Below, piece by piece: positions 7,040 through 14,143 of a DNA stretch of 14,641 nucleotides. Position numbers and translations under genes: made by a program. Under the pieces are notes generated by a model. It was not told where the DNA came from and ran no database searches. It saw only the letters and a program-made list of their open reading frames with translations. This DNA comes from CAYLHQ01 sp964628935 (GTDB lineage Bacteria; Acidobacteriota; Polarisedimenticolia; Polarisedimenticolales; DASRJG01). The stretch covers positions 1-14,641 of the forward strand of contig CAZVOE010000075.1 of the NCBI GenBank assembly GCA_964628935.1. Reading direction: 5' to 3'. How positions within the stretch are numbered: the first letter of the stretch is position 1; the number at the start of each line of letters is the position of its first letter.

Positions 7040-9873
7040 TCATGGTACTCCCGCAACGGCCTCGGAACTGCGGCGTGTTCTCTTCCGTCTCCGCCTGGGG
7101 ACGTGGCCTCTCTGGCGATCGTCCGCACGCTCCCCTCCCGGAGGTCGTGGAGTCGGGAGCGGAGCCCCCCCGCCCCGTGGAAGCGTTCGCCGGAGGCCAG
7201 CCCGGGATCCCCGCCGATCAGGACGAACGCCGCCCAGACCGCGGGATGCGACCACGGCCCGCCGGAGCGGGCGAAGGCCGCGCGCGTCTCGCGGAGCGCG
7301 CGGGCCGGAGCCGTCCCCGTCGCGAGCCGCCGGTACCACGCCTCCATGAACTCGGCGGTCGCGCGATCCTCGACCTTCCACAGGGACGCGGCAACGGCCC
7401 GGGCCCCCGCCGACAGGAACGCGTGGCTCAGCCCGACGATTCCCTCCCCCCGCATGGTTCGCCCGAGGGCCGTCTCGCAGGCGGAGAGGGTCACGAGCTC
7501 GGCTCGCAAGCGCAGCGCCCGCACACCCGGGAGCTCGAGGCTCCCGCCGTGCAGCCGCAACGACGACCGCGCCACGGGTTGATCGATCACGCGTGCGTGC
7601 GTGGCGAAGTGCAACCGGCGATACCGCTCGAGTCGCCTTGCGACGACCTCGGGAAGCGTGGCCGAAGGCCCCACGAGCACGTCGCAGCGGGCGACCCCCA
7701 GGGCGGCTGCGATCGCCCGGACCTCCGTCGCGGCGTGCGGCAACGGGCGTTCGCCGTCGCGCTCCGACGCGGAAGGGAGGCGCGAGCCGGCGTCGGGAAC
7801 GCCGACGGCGAGCAGGTCCCGCTCGAAGGGCCCCGCAGCCGGGGCGGTCGAGAGCGCAACGAGGACCGAGGCCGAGGGGCCGTAGTAGAGAGTCGTCCCG
7901 AAGCCGATCGGGTCGGCATCGGGCGCGGGCACGAGAGCCTCGAGCGGAAGGCGAAGGAGCGGGCCATCCGGAACGACCACCGCCTCCGCCGTCGGCACCG
8001 GCAGGAGAGGCGCAAGAAGGCGCCCGTGGACGGAGGCCGCGGGGAGTCGCCAATCGACGCCATCCTCGGGGGCCGCGAGGGTGCGGCGGAGGAACTCGAC
8101 CTGGGCCGCGAGGGCCGGGGCCGGTCCGAGGCGCCGCCCGCGGATCCCCGAGTCTTCGAGGCACCAGCCGTAGACGTCGCGATCTCCCCAGAACCACGCG
8201 ACGAGGGGGCGGCCGGGGCGGACGATCGCGTCGCGGATCTCCGCCAGCGAACGCGGTTGGGGATGCCGGCTCGCCGCCCGCACCGGATCGAGCACGCGCT
8301 CCCGTCGCACGGCCGCGTCGAACTCGGCCTCCACGCTTCGCAGCGTGGCCTCCAAGACGCGTCGTCGTTCCCCTTCCGCCGCGAGACGCTCGGCGTTCAC
8401 CTCGCGCAGCCTCGCGCGGATGTCCGCGATCTCGTCCGGCGGCCCTTCCCCGTCGCGCTCGGCGATCCACTCGAGAAGAAGGCGCGCGCGGGCGCGTTCG
8501 CCCACGACAAACGCCTCCTCGTCGCGGCCCGCGGCCAGGAGGTTGCGGATGGCCCCTTCGTGGGCGGCGAGATGGGGGGCGGCGACGCCGAGCCGGAGAT
8601 CGCCGAGCTCGAGGCGGCCCCGGAGCGTCTCCAGAAGGTCCACCGCCTCGATCCAAGCCTCGGCCGCCTCCGCGGGCCGATCCGCGCGCTCGAGCACTTC
8701 GGCCAGGGCTTCGCGAAGCTCCAACTCGACGGACGGGTCCTCCAAGTCCAAGGCGAGCCGGAGCCCGTCGCGCGCGTGCAACGACGCGTCGGCGCCTCGC
8801 CCGATGCGCGCCTCGGCGCGGGCGAGCACCCCTCGCGCCACCGCCCGCTCTTTCCCGAGCCCCGCCCCGTCCGCCAGCTCGAGTGCCTCACGGGCGTACG
8901 CCGCGGCCTCGTGCGGCCGATCGAGGTCGAGCTCGACGCGGGCCAGGCCCAGCAGCGCGCGGGTCTCGCCGTACGCCCGCCGCTCCTCCCTGTGGACCCG
9001 GAGCGAGCGCTCGTGGAACTCGCGAGCGCGGGCGAAATCGCCGGCGCCTCGATAGCTCTCCCCGAGGTCGTTGAGGGCGAGCCCGACGCCCGCGCGGTTT
9101 CCGGACCGTTCCGCGACCTCGAGCGCCTTCGACTTGAGCCGGATCGCCTCGGCTTCCTCTCCGGCGTGAGACCGTACGTTCGAGAGGTTGAACAGGACCG
9201 GACCCGTGCCCGCCTCGTCCCCCGCGGCCTCGTAGAGCTCCAGCGCTTCCTCGAGGATCGCGCCGGCCTCGTCGTAGCGGCCGAGATGTCGAAGGTCGAT
9301 GGCGAGGTTGTTGAGGGCGCGCGCGAGCTCCGCGGGGTTCCCGCCGTCCCGCCTCCAGAGTTCGACCCGCCGCTCATTCCACGCGAGGGCCTCCCGGTAG
9401 CGGCCCTGGTACGATCGCACGTTCCCGAGCGTGGCCCAGGCGAGCGATCGCGCGACCGTGTCCCGCGTCCTCTCGGCCGCGCGCACCGCCCGGTTTCCCC
9501 ACTCCTCGGCGTCCTCCGTGAGTCCGACGCGCAGCGCCGCGAGGCAGGCGTGGTAGGCCGTCTCCACCTCGCGCTCGGGGACCCCCTGCGCCAGCGCGAA
9601 GACGCCGGAAAAGCAGGACAACGCCGAGCTCGCATACCCCTCGGCCGCGAACGCGGCGCGGCACTCCCCGAGTGCCGCGCGCCATGCCGCACGGGCGTCG
9701 CCGCGCGCAGTCGAGGACTCCCGGAGCGCTGCGTAGGCGTCGGTCGCCCCCCGCCATTCCCGCTCCGCGAAGAGGCGGTCGGCCTCGCCGAAGCGATGTT
9801 CGTCGGGCGACGGCCCGGCGCAGGCGCCCGCGAGGATCGCGCCCGCTGCCGCGAGGCGCCAGAGGGGCAGCAT
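6757..9873 (-). CDS. TPR-CHAT caspase-like protease, predicted lipoprotein
   Basis: The 1038-residue product starts with a short signal and a lipobox-like AGAC (Cys18), so it should be exported and lipid-anchored. Residues about 27-430 are tetratricopeptide-type helical repeats (for example ARALNNLAIDLRHLGRYDEAGAI-like units), then a charged helical segment (about 460-560), then a CHAT domain ending near residue 888 (WAAFVLIGG). The caspase-type catalytic dyad is intact: His759 in LHFATHARV and Cys799 in TLSACETALG. CHAT proteases cut specific partner proteins; TPRs usually hold the partner. The ATG at 9873 shares one base with the anti-sigma stop (TGATG) and has GGAG 5 nt upstream. The last 150 residues lie beyond the domain and run 283 nt into the cysteine-cluster gene, so the true end may be earlier or frameshifted. 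The substrate is unknown; the adjacent anti-sigma factor is the obvious candidate. Confidence 0.88.
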   Translation of the reverse strand: MLPLWRLAAAGAILAGACAGPSPDEHRFGEADRLFAEREWRGATDAYAALRESSTARGDARAAWRAALGECRAAFAAEGYASSALSCFSGVFALAQGVPEREVETAYHACLAALRVGLTEDAEEWGNRAVRAAERTRDTVARSLAWATLGNVRSYQGRYREALAWNERRVELWRRDGGNPAELARALNNLAIDLRHLGRYDEAGAILEEALELYEAAGDEAGTGPVLFNLSNVRSHAGEEAEAIRLKSKALEVAERSGNRAGVGLALNDLGESYRGAGDFARAREFHERSLRVHREERRAYGETRALLGLARVELDLDRPHEAAAYAREALELADGAGLGKERAVARGVLARAEARIGRGADASLHARDGLRLALDLEDPSVELELREALAEVLERADRPAEAAEAWIEAVDLLETLRGRLELGDLRLGVAAPHLAAHEGAIRNLLAAGRDEEAFVVGERARARLLLEWIAERDGEGPPDEIADIRARLREVNAERLAAEGERRRVLEATLRSVEAEFDAAVRRERVLDPVRAASRHPQPRSLAEIRDAIVRPGRPLVAWFWGDRDVYGWCLEDSGIRGRRLGPAPALAAQVEFLRRTLAAPEDGVDWRLPAASVHGRLLAPLLPVPTAEAVVVPDGPLLRLPLEALVPAPDADPIGFGTTLYYGPSASVLVALSTAPAAGPFERDLLAVGVPDAGSRLPSASERDGERPLPHAATEVRAIAAALGVARCDVLVGPSATLPEVVARRLERYRRLHFATHARVIDQPVARSSLRLHGGSLELPGVRALRLRAELVTLSACETALGRTMRGEGIVGLSHAFLSAGARAVAASLWKVEDRATAEFMEAWYRRLATGTAPARALRETRAAFARSGGPWSHPAVWAAFVLIGGDPGLASGERFHGAGGLRSRLHDLREGSVRTIAREATSPGGDGREHAAVPRPLREYHECSPSRSFRRGTPGRQDGPCGMTARSSRSSTRASRRRRGRPGTGSRADPAAPSAASGRSRSTISTPHGSVAVSPHSLRPIPPVRKPCAIARRGT

Positions 9874-10484
9874 CAATGCTCCGCGACGCCCGGCAGGGGG
9901 ACGAGCGCCGATTGCGCCACCGGGTTTCCGGCCGCGTCGAGCCCCTCCACCCTGGCGTACAGCGGGCCCCCGCCCCCTTCGCCGAGGAGTTCCGCCGCGG
10001 AAACGGACAGGCGCGTGGATCCGATTCTGCGCTCGAACAGCGGTTCCCCTTCCGCGGTGAAGATCCGCGCCTCGTAGGACTCGACCCCCTGCACTTCGTT
10101 CCAACGCAGCTCGACCCCGCCCGCGACGCGCGCCGCCGTCAGCGCGATCGCGTCCCGAACGCCCCGGACCGTCGCCGCCTCGGGGGGGGCGAACGGCCCG
10201 GGATCGCGTATCGCGTACCCGATCGCCACCGCGAGGACGACCGTCGCCGCCGCCGCCCAACCCCAATTCCGCGAGCGCGACCGCACCGAAATCTGCGGGG
10301 CGCGCGTCGCGGCGTGCAGGCTCGCGGCGAGCTCGATCGCCTCGAAACAGGGATCGCAGGCGTAGGCGTGGGCCTCGAACTCCTCCGCGGCCGGACCGGA
10401 AAGTCGGCCGGAGAGGAACGCGACCGCCATCCGGTCGCGGTCGCCCCCGTGCGGGCAGCCCGCTCCGCCTTCGTTCATCGTCAT
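9873..10484 (-). CDS. Anti-sigma factor with zinc-finger-like motif, one membrane helix and a periplasmic beta domain
   Basis: A 203-residue single-pass membrane protein. The cytoplasmic part has an HxxxCxxC motif (His39, Cys43, Cys46) with Cys10 as a possible fourth ligand, matching the zinc-binding anti-sigma fold that clamps ECF sigma factors. One hydrophobic helix (about 74-92) follows. The remaining 111 residues should be periplasmic and contain a fibronectin III-like pattern: VELRWNEVQGVESYEARIF, then LYARVEGLDAAGNPV. The ATG at 10484 overlaps the sigma factor stop as ATGA, the typical coupling of a sigma factor and its antagonist; a second ATG two codons in is possible. It probably holds the sigma factor at the membrane until a periplasmic signal or cleavage releases it. 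The role is inferred from motif, topology and context. Confidence 0.85.
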   Translation of the reverse strand: MTMNEGGAGCPHGGDRDRMAVAFLSGRLSGPAAEEFEAHAYACDPCFEAIELAASLHAATRAPQISVRSRSRNWGWAAAATVVLAVAIGYAIRDPGPFAPPEAATVRGVRDAIALTAARVAGGVELRWNEVQGVESYEARIFTAEGEPLFERRIGSTRLSVSAAELLGEGGGGPLYARVEGLDAAGNPVAQSALVPLPGVAEH

Positions 10485-11035
10485 GATGTTCCCGCTCCCC
10501 CTCTCTCGTTACCGGGAACGTCTCCTCGCAGGAGCTCCTGGAGCCGCCGGAGCGCCCGGTGCTTGCGCACGCGGACCGCCTCGGGGGTCAAGCCCAGCCG
10601 GGCTGCGATCGCCTCGGAGTCGTTCCACTCCCCGTACGCCTCGCGCAGGATCTCGCGCTCGACGTCCCGCAGGCGCGCGAGGGCGGCACGGACCCGCTCG
10701 ACGCGCTCCGCCGAGACGAGCCGGGCGACCCCCGTGGGCTCGGCGAACCGCGGAGCCCCGCCTCGGAGACGCTCGAGTGCGTTCGCCTCGCGCCGTCGTT
10801 TGCGGGCGTGCTGCTGGCAAAGGTGCCGGGCCGTCTCGAAGACGAACCCCGGAAGGGCGTCGTGGGACTCGACGCGCCGGTCGCGGAGGGCGGCGAGGAC
10901 GCGCCTCAGGGTCTCCTGCGCGACATCCTCCCCGAGGGACCGATCCCCGAGGCGACGCGCGGCGAAGAACGCCACCCGCCCGAAGAACCGTTCGGCGACG
11001 CTCGTCGCCACCACGTCGGGATGGTCGGATTCCAT
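10481..11035 (-). CDS. ECF-type RNA polymerase sigma factor
   Basis: A 184-residue sigma-70-family protein with only regions 2 and 4, as in extracytoplasmic-function sigma factors. Region 2 spans about residues 14-82 (ARRLGDRSLGEDVAQETLRRVL, then LPGFVFETARHLCQQHARKRRRE for promoter melting and -10 contact). Region 4 spans about 116-168, with the helix-turn-helix SEAIAARLGLTPEAVRVRKHRALRRLQELL for -35 contact. ATG 11035 was chosen because GAGG lies 7 nt upstream and the protein then has normal ECF length; the frame remains open further upstream but without conserved sequence. It heads the operon sigma, anti-sigma, CHAT protein, cysteine-cluster protein, and is divergent from three exported-protein genes. 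Its regulon is unknown; it may drive its own promoter. Confidence 0.93.
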   Translation of the reverse strand: MESDHPDVVATSVAERFFGRVAFFAARRLGDRSLGEDVAQETLRRVLAALRDRRVESHDALPGFVFETARHLCQQHARKRRREANALERLRGGAPRFAEPTGVARLVSAERVERVRAALARLRDVEREILREAYGEWNDSEAIAARLGLTPEAVRVRKHRALRRLQELLRGDVPGNERGGAGTS

Positions 11036-11055
11036 CGTCCCCTCGCGCGGCGGAC

Positions 11056-11084
11056 AGTCTAGGCCCGATCGGGTCCGGCTGTAA
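11056..11084 (-). promoter_or_regulatory. Sigma-operon promoter/operator candidate with palindrome
   Basis: In the 103-nt divergent gap between the sigma gene and the exported-protein genes there is a perfect 10-bp palindrome, CCCGATCGGG (11064-11073). On the minus strand it lies inside a 17-nt spacer between TTACAG (11084-11079) and TAGACT (11061-11056; 4 of 6 matches to the -10 consensus). The -35 match is poor, which could mean an alternative sigma factor or no promoter at all. A start near 11049 would leave a short leader containing the GAGG ribosome binding site. A dimeric regulator could bind the palindrome. Speculative. Confidence 0.25.
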
Positions 11085-11138
11085 CGCCATGCCCCCTGCG
11101 GCGACTCTTCTCGCGAACACGGAGCCGAGGAGGGCCAG

Positions 11139-11855
11139 ATGAGAACGTCGCGACTCCCGATGCCGCTCGCCGGTTCGCTGGTCCTTGCGGCGGCCTTGCC
11201 GGCCGTCGCCGCCGGTCTCCCGACGGGCGCAGCCTCCCAGGCGGTCGCCGCCCTGCCGCTGGGGGCGTCCGAGCAGGGCCGCCGGATCTTCGAAGAAGCG
11301 CTGGGAAATCTCTCGCTCGACGTGCAGTTCCGCTTCCTCGACAAGACCTACAAGAACGACGTGTACGTCCGGGACCCGATCACCGGGAACAAGGTGCGCA
11401 CCGCCTGCGTGCGATTCAAGGCGACGAGCGGGTTTCGGTTCGCGATCGACCCGCCCCGGGCGCAGCTCACCCCGCAAGGACTCACGCTCGAACTGAACGT
11501 CGCCCGCCTCGAGGCCGACGCTCTCGCGGTGAAGTTCCAGCTCGGACCGTGTACCGACATCGCGGGGGGGTTCGGCGTGCGGCTGCGGGACGTGAAGATC
11601 GCGTACAAGGCGCGTCCCCTCCTGGAGTCGAGGGACGGGGGGTGCAGCGTGCACCTCAATCCACTTCCCTCCGAGACCCGGATCAGCATCGGCGACCTCA
11701 ACATCCTCGGGGTCCAGAACGACCTCGACGGGCTCGCGAAGGACGCCGTCCGGGAGGGACTGAACGCCTCGATCGAGAACTTTTTCAGTAGCGTCCTCGG
11801 CGGGAGCCTCGTGCGCGCCGCATCGAGATCCTGCGGGGCCCCTGCACGCCGATAG
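11139..11855 (+). CDS. Exported protein of unknown function
   Basis: A 238-residue protein with a signal peptide (MRTSRL start, hydrophobic core about 9-22, probable cut near Ala25). AGGAGG sits 5 nt before the ATG at 11139, one of the best ribosome binding sites in the window. The mature part is beta-rich with alternating hydrophobic residues (LSLDVQFRFLDKTYKNDVYV, LTLELNVARLEADALAVKFQL, VRLRDVKIAYKARPLL) and ends in a helix (about 194-220). Four cysteines (90, 138, 169, 232) could form disulfides. The pattern of long amphipathic strands plus a late helix is loosely reminiscent of TULIP/lipid-binding exported proteins, but I cannot assign a family. It is the first of three exported-protein genes in a tight row and is divergent from the sigma factor operon. 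Confidence 0.75.
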   Translation: MRTSRLPMPLAGSLVLAAALPAVAAGLPTGAASQAVAALPLGASEQGRRIFEEALGNLSLDVQFRFLDKTYKNDVYVRDPITGNKVRTACVRFKATSGFRFAIDPPRAQLTPQGLTLELNVARLEADALAVKFQLGPCTDIAGGFGVRLRDVKIAYKARPLLESRDGGCSVHLNPLPSETRISIGDLNILGVQNDLDGLAKDAVREGLNASIENFFSSVLGGSLVRAASRSCGAPARR

Positions 11856-11866
11856 GAGAGAAACCG

Positions 11867-12295
11867 ATGAACGGAAAGAAGATGACGCTGCTCGCCCTCG
11901 GCGCGCTCGTATTCTCGACCGCCGGCGCGGCCGAGCCCGTCGGGCGCAAAGCGGCGCCGGCGATCGAGAAGACGATGACGCTCGCGACCCTGCTCGGTCC
12001 CGGCGACTTCCAAGTCGTGAAGACCGCCGACGGGTGGGTCGAGTTCCGCAACGTGCGCACCGGGGCGACGAATCGCTACCGGATGGGGGCCGGTGCCACG
12101 CTCGAGGGCGGAAGGAGGATCAAGGTCACCGCCGCGGACTGCGCGGACGGGGGCGGCACCGGCGCGGACCTCGACTGCGGGTCGTGCAAGAAGGAGTGCA
12201 CGATCGTCGCCACCGGGTCGGATCCGGGACCGGCCGACGACACGGTCTCCTGCGTGTGCATCTCTCCCGACGGCCGCTCGTGCCGCCCGAAGTAG
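11867..12295 (+). CDS. Small cysteine-rich exported protein
   Basis: A 142-residue protein of unknown function with a clear signal peptide (KK after the start, hydrophobic 7-18, probable cut after AGAA near residue 22). The start at 11867 follows AGGAGA, which overlaps the end of the preceding gene. The mature N-terminal half contains a GDFQVVKTADGWVEFRNV segment; the C-terminal half holds seven cysteines (92, 104, 107, 111, 129, 131, 139) including CGSCKKEC and SCVC. Such spacing suggests disulfides or a metal site in an exported protein. It lies 11 nt after the preceding exported gene and 11 nt before the propeller gene, so the three are probably co-transcribed. I do not recognise a family. 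Confidence 0.7.
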   Translation: MNGKKMTLLALGALVFSTAGAAEPVGRKAAPAIEKTMTLATLLGPGDFQVVKTADGWVEFRNVRTGATNRYRMGAGATLEGGRRIKVTAADCADGGGTGADLDCGSCKKECTIVATGSDPGPADDTVSCVCISPDGRSCRPK

Positions 12296-12306
12296 AGGAG
12301 GCGACC

Positions 12307-13944
12307 ATGAGGAGACGAGCCCTGGCAGGGGCGATCGCGGCGTTGCTCACGGCTTCGGCGGCATCCGCGGCGGAGCCCAAGCCCAAGGCCGTGTTCGAGC
12401 CGGTCTCGTACGCCGAGGACCTCGATCTCCGCAGCGTGTTCTTCGTCGACGAAGACACCGGATGGGCGGCGGGGGAGGCCGGTACGATCCTCCACACGGT
12501 CGACGGCGGCGAGAGCTGGACCGCCCAGCTCGGGGGGGACCCCCACGGCGCCGAGTCGCCCATCGATGACCTGCGTTTTCTGGACCGCAACACCGGCTGG
12601 GCCGTGGGCGCGGCCGAGGTCACGGTGCAGCGCAAGCTCCTCGGGACGACCGACGGCCGCACGTGGCGGCAGGTCGGCGTGGTCGGGACCCCCCTGGGAA
12701 GCTACACGGACTACGCGTTCACGTCGTCGAGGACCGGGTTCTTCTTGGAAGGGGGAACCGGCAGCGTCAGCGCGATCCACCGAACGCGGGACGGCGGCCG
12801 AACCTGGGATCCCGTGCTCCCGCGTTGCACCGCGAAGGTGCGGCTCGCAGGACTGAACAAGGAGATCGGCTGCCGGCTGACCGATCTCTTCTTCCTGACG
12901 CCCGAGGTCGGGTGGGCGGTCGGCGGCGGGCCGGCGGGGACGGTCGTCCTTCTGCGCACGCAGGACGGCGGAGAATCGTGGCAGCACCTGTTCGTCGAGG
13001 CGAACCTCGGGCACCCGGACGAGCAGCACGCCGATCAACACGTCTTCTTCGTCGACGAGTCCCGGGGTTTCCTGTCGCTGCCCCGCTCCGACAAGCTGCT
13101 TTCCACGCAGGACGGAGGGAAGACCTGGCAGGCGGTTCCCGTGGCGATCGACGACGGCGGCGTCCGCTTCGCCGATCCCGAGGTCGGGTGGATCCTCGGC
13201 GGCGAGAAGCTCCTCTACACCGCCGACGGCGGGGCGACTTGGGGCTCGCGCGCGATCCGGTTCCCGGCCGCCATCGCGGACTTCGCGGTGCCGAGCCGGA
13301 GACGGGCGTACGTCGTGGGCCCCTCGGGGATGGTCTTCCGCTACCGCTTGGTCGAGGCGCAGTACAGCAACCCCGACGCGATCGCCGCGCCGCTCCTGCC
13401 CGGCGTGGACGACCCGCTCAATCCCGCGCTCGCGGACGTCCGCCGGAGCGCCGAGTCGCTCGGGGCAAAGCTCGACGGAGCGGCCGCCTCGGAGCCGGCG
13501 GGAACCGTCGTCGATTGCTGCGGAACGGAGCTGGCATCCCTCGAGTCCGAGGTGGCGACGTTCGTGGCGGACGTCGCGCCCGCCACGGCGCGGTATCGGA
13601 ATCTCAATCTCGTGGTCGCCGGGATTCGGCTCGTCGCGAGACTGAAGGGCGAGGCGGACGGAATGCGTGACGCCCTCCGGGCGTTGAAGGCAGCGCCGAA
13701 CGTCGAGGCGGCGTCCGCCGCGCTCGACGAGCTGCTCTCCCGCGTGGATGCCGCCAAGGCGTTGATCGCTGAAGGGTTCGATGCGCCGCCGCCGCTCGAT
13801 GCGGCTCCGGGAAGCGGCGATTCGCCGCCGGCGATGGCGGTCGAGGAGCCCGCGCCCGCCCCGGCGGCCTCATCCCCGCCCCCCGAGCGCTCCGACCGGA
13901 AGAAGCTCCTCGACAAGCTGAAGGGAAAGCTGAAGATCCGCTAG
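12307..13944 (+). CDS. Exported Asp-box beta-propeller (Ycf48/HCF136-like) with C-terminal extension
   Basis: A 545-residue exported protein: signal peptide (residues 1 to about 21, ending ASAASAA), then a beta-propeller (about 35-347). Six Asp-box motifs of the S/T-x-D-G-G-x-T/S-W type are visible at about residues 64, 114, 160, 218, 267 and 305, each preceded by strand motifs such as FFVDEDTGWAAGEAGTILHT. This pattern matches the Ycf48/HCF136-like (photosystem II assembly factor) and BNR-repeat family; in non-photosynthetic bacteria such proteins are exported, with roles mostly unknown. The C-terminal 195 residues are a mainly helical, Ala-rich domain with CC at about 428, a Pro/Ala linker (about 490-525) and a Lys-rich tail (KKLLDKLKGKLK). 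The ATG at 12307 has AGGAGG 5 nt upstream. The extension makes it longer than typical relatives (about 330-360 residues). Confidence 0.85.
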   Translation: MRRRALAGAIAALLTASAASAAEPKPKAVFEPVSYAEDLDLRSVFFVDEDTGWAAGEAGTILHTVDGGESWTAQLGGDPHGAESPIDDLRFLDRNTGWAVGAAEVTVQRKLLGTTDGRTWRQVGVVGTPLGSYTDYAFTSSRTGFFLEGGTGSVSAIHRTRDGGRTWDPVLPRCTAKVRLAGLNKEIGCRLTDLFFLTPEVGWAVGGGPAGTVVLLRTQDGGESWQHLFVEANLGHPDEQHADQHVFFVDESRGFLSLPRSDKLLSTQDGGKTWQAVPVAIDDGGVRFADPEVGWILGGEKLLYTADGGATWGSRAIRFPAAIADFAVPSRRRAYVVGPSGMVFRYRLVEAQYSNPDAIAAPLLPGVDDPLNPALADVRRSAESLGAKLDGAAASEPAGTVVDCCGTELASLESEVATFVADVAPATARYRNLNLVVAGIRLVARLKGEADGMRDALRALKAAPNVEAASAALDELLSRVDAAKALIAEGFDAPPPLDAAPGSGDSPPAMAVEEPAPAPAASSPPPERSDRKKLLDKLKGKLKIR

Positions 13945-13960
13945 TCCCGACCCGTCGGGA
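13945..13960 (+). terminator. Hairpin right after the propeller gene, possible terminator
   Basis: A perfect inverted repeat, TCCCGAC (13945-13951) and GTCGGGA (13954-13960), starts one base after the propeller gene's TAG stop. The 2-nt loop means the innermost pair would open in practice. It is followed by TTGAAG without a T-tract. A second short stem, CCCGCG/CGCGGG with a 5-nt loop, lies at 13974-13990. Together they are reasonable candidates for ending the three-gene transcript, but neither is a textbook intrinsic terminator. Confidence 0.4.
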
Positions 13961-14087
13961 TTGAAGTCAGCCCCCCGCGATCCCCGCGGGCCGAGGCCGC
14001 CACGGCCAGACCTCCTGCGCCGGGTGTTCGTCGTCGCGGCTCGGACTGGACCCCGCTGCGGCATCCGTTGCGCATCCTGGCGGCGAC

Positions 14088-14116
14088 TTGATCGCCTGAG
14101 GCGACGGGAGTAGGTT
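14088..14116 (+). promoter_or_regulatory. Candidate promoter for the outer-membrane protein gene
   Basis: TTGATC (14088-14093, 4 of 6 matches to the -35 consensus) and TAGGTT (14111-14116, 3 of 6 matches to -10) are separated by exactly 17 nt. Transcription from about 14123 would give a 20-nt leader containing the AGGAGG site used by the next gene. The remainder of the 199-nt gap between 13945 and 14143 holds only short GC hairpins. Based on consensus matching alone. Confidence 0.3.
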
Positions 14117-14143
14117 TGCGACCGCGCTCTCAGGAGGACGGTC

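Noticed and set aside
7042..10077. A 1011-codon plus-strand open frame antisense to the TPR-CHAT gene
   Set aside because: Very GC-rich coding DNA leaves the opposite strand free of stops; the translation is Arg/Gly/Pro-rich with no domain, whereas the minus strand gives clear TPR and CHAT motifs.
6757..11035. Type III-E CRISPR (Craspase-like) locus around the TPR-CHAT protein
   Set aside because: No repeat array, no Cas7-11-like gene and no Csx30/Csx31-like gene is present in the window; the CHAT protein has a lipoprotein-like signal instead.
11036..11344. In-frame upstream extension of the sigma factor to 11344
   Set aside because: It would run over the divergent exported-protein gene and the intergenic region, has no conserved sequence, and a good ribosome binding site supports ATG 11035.
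14092..14104. TCGCC-TGA-GGCGA hairpin as a terminator
   Set aside because: Only 5 bp with a 3-nt loop and no T-tract, and it overlaps the better-supported candidate promoter region of the downstream gene.
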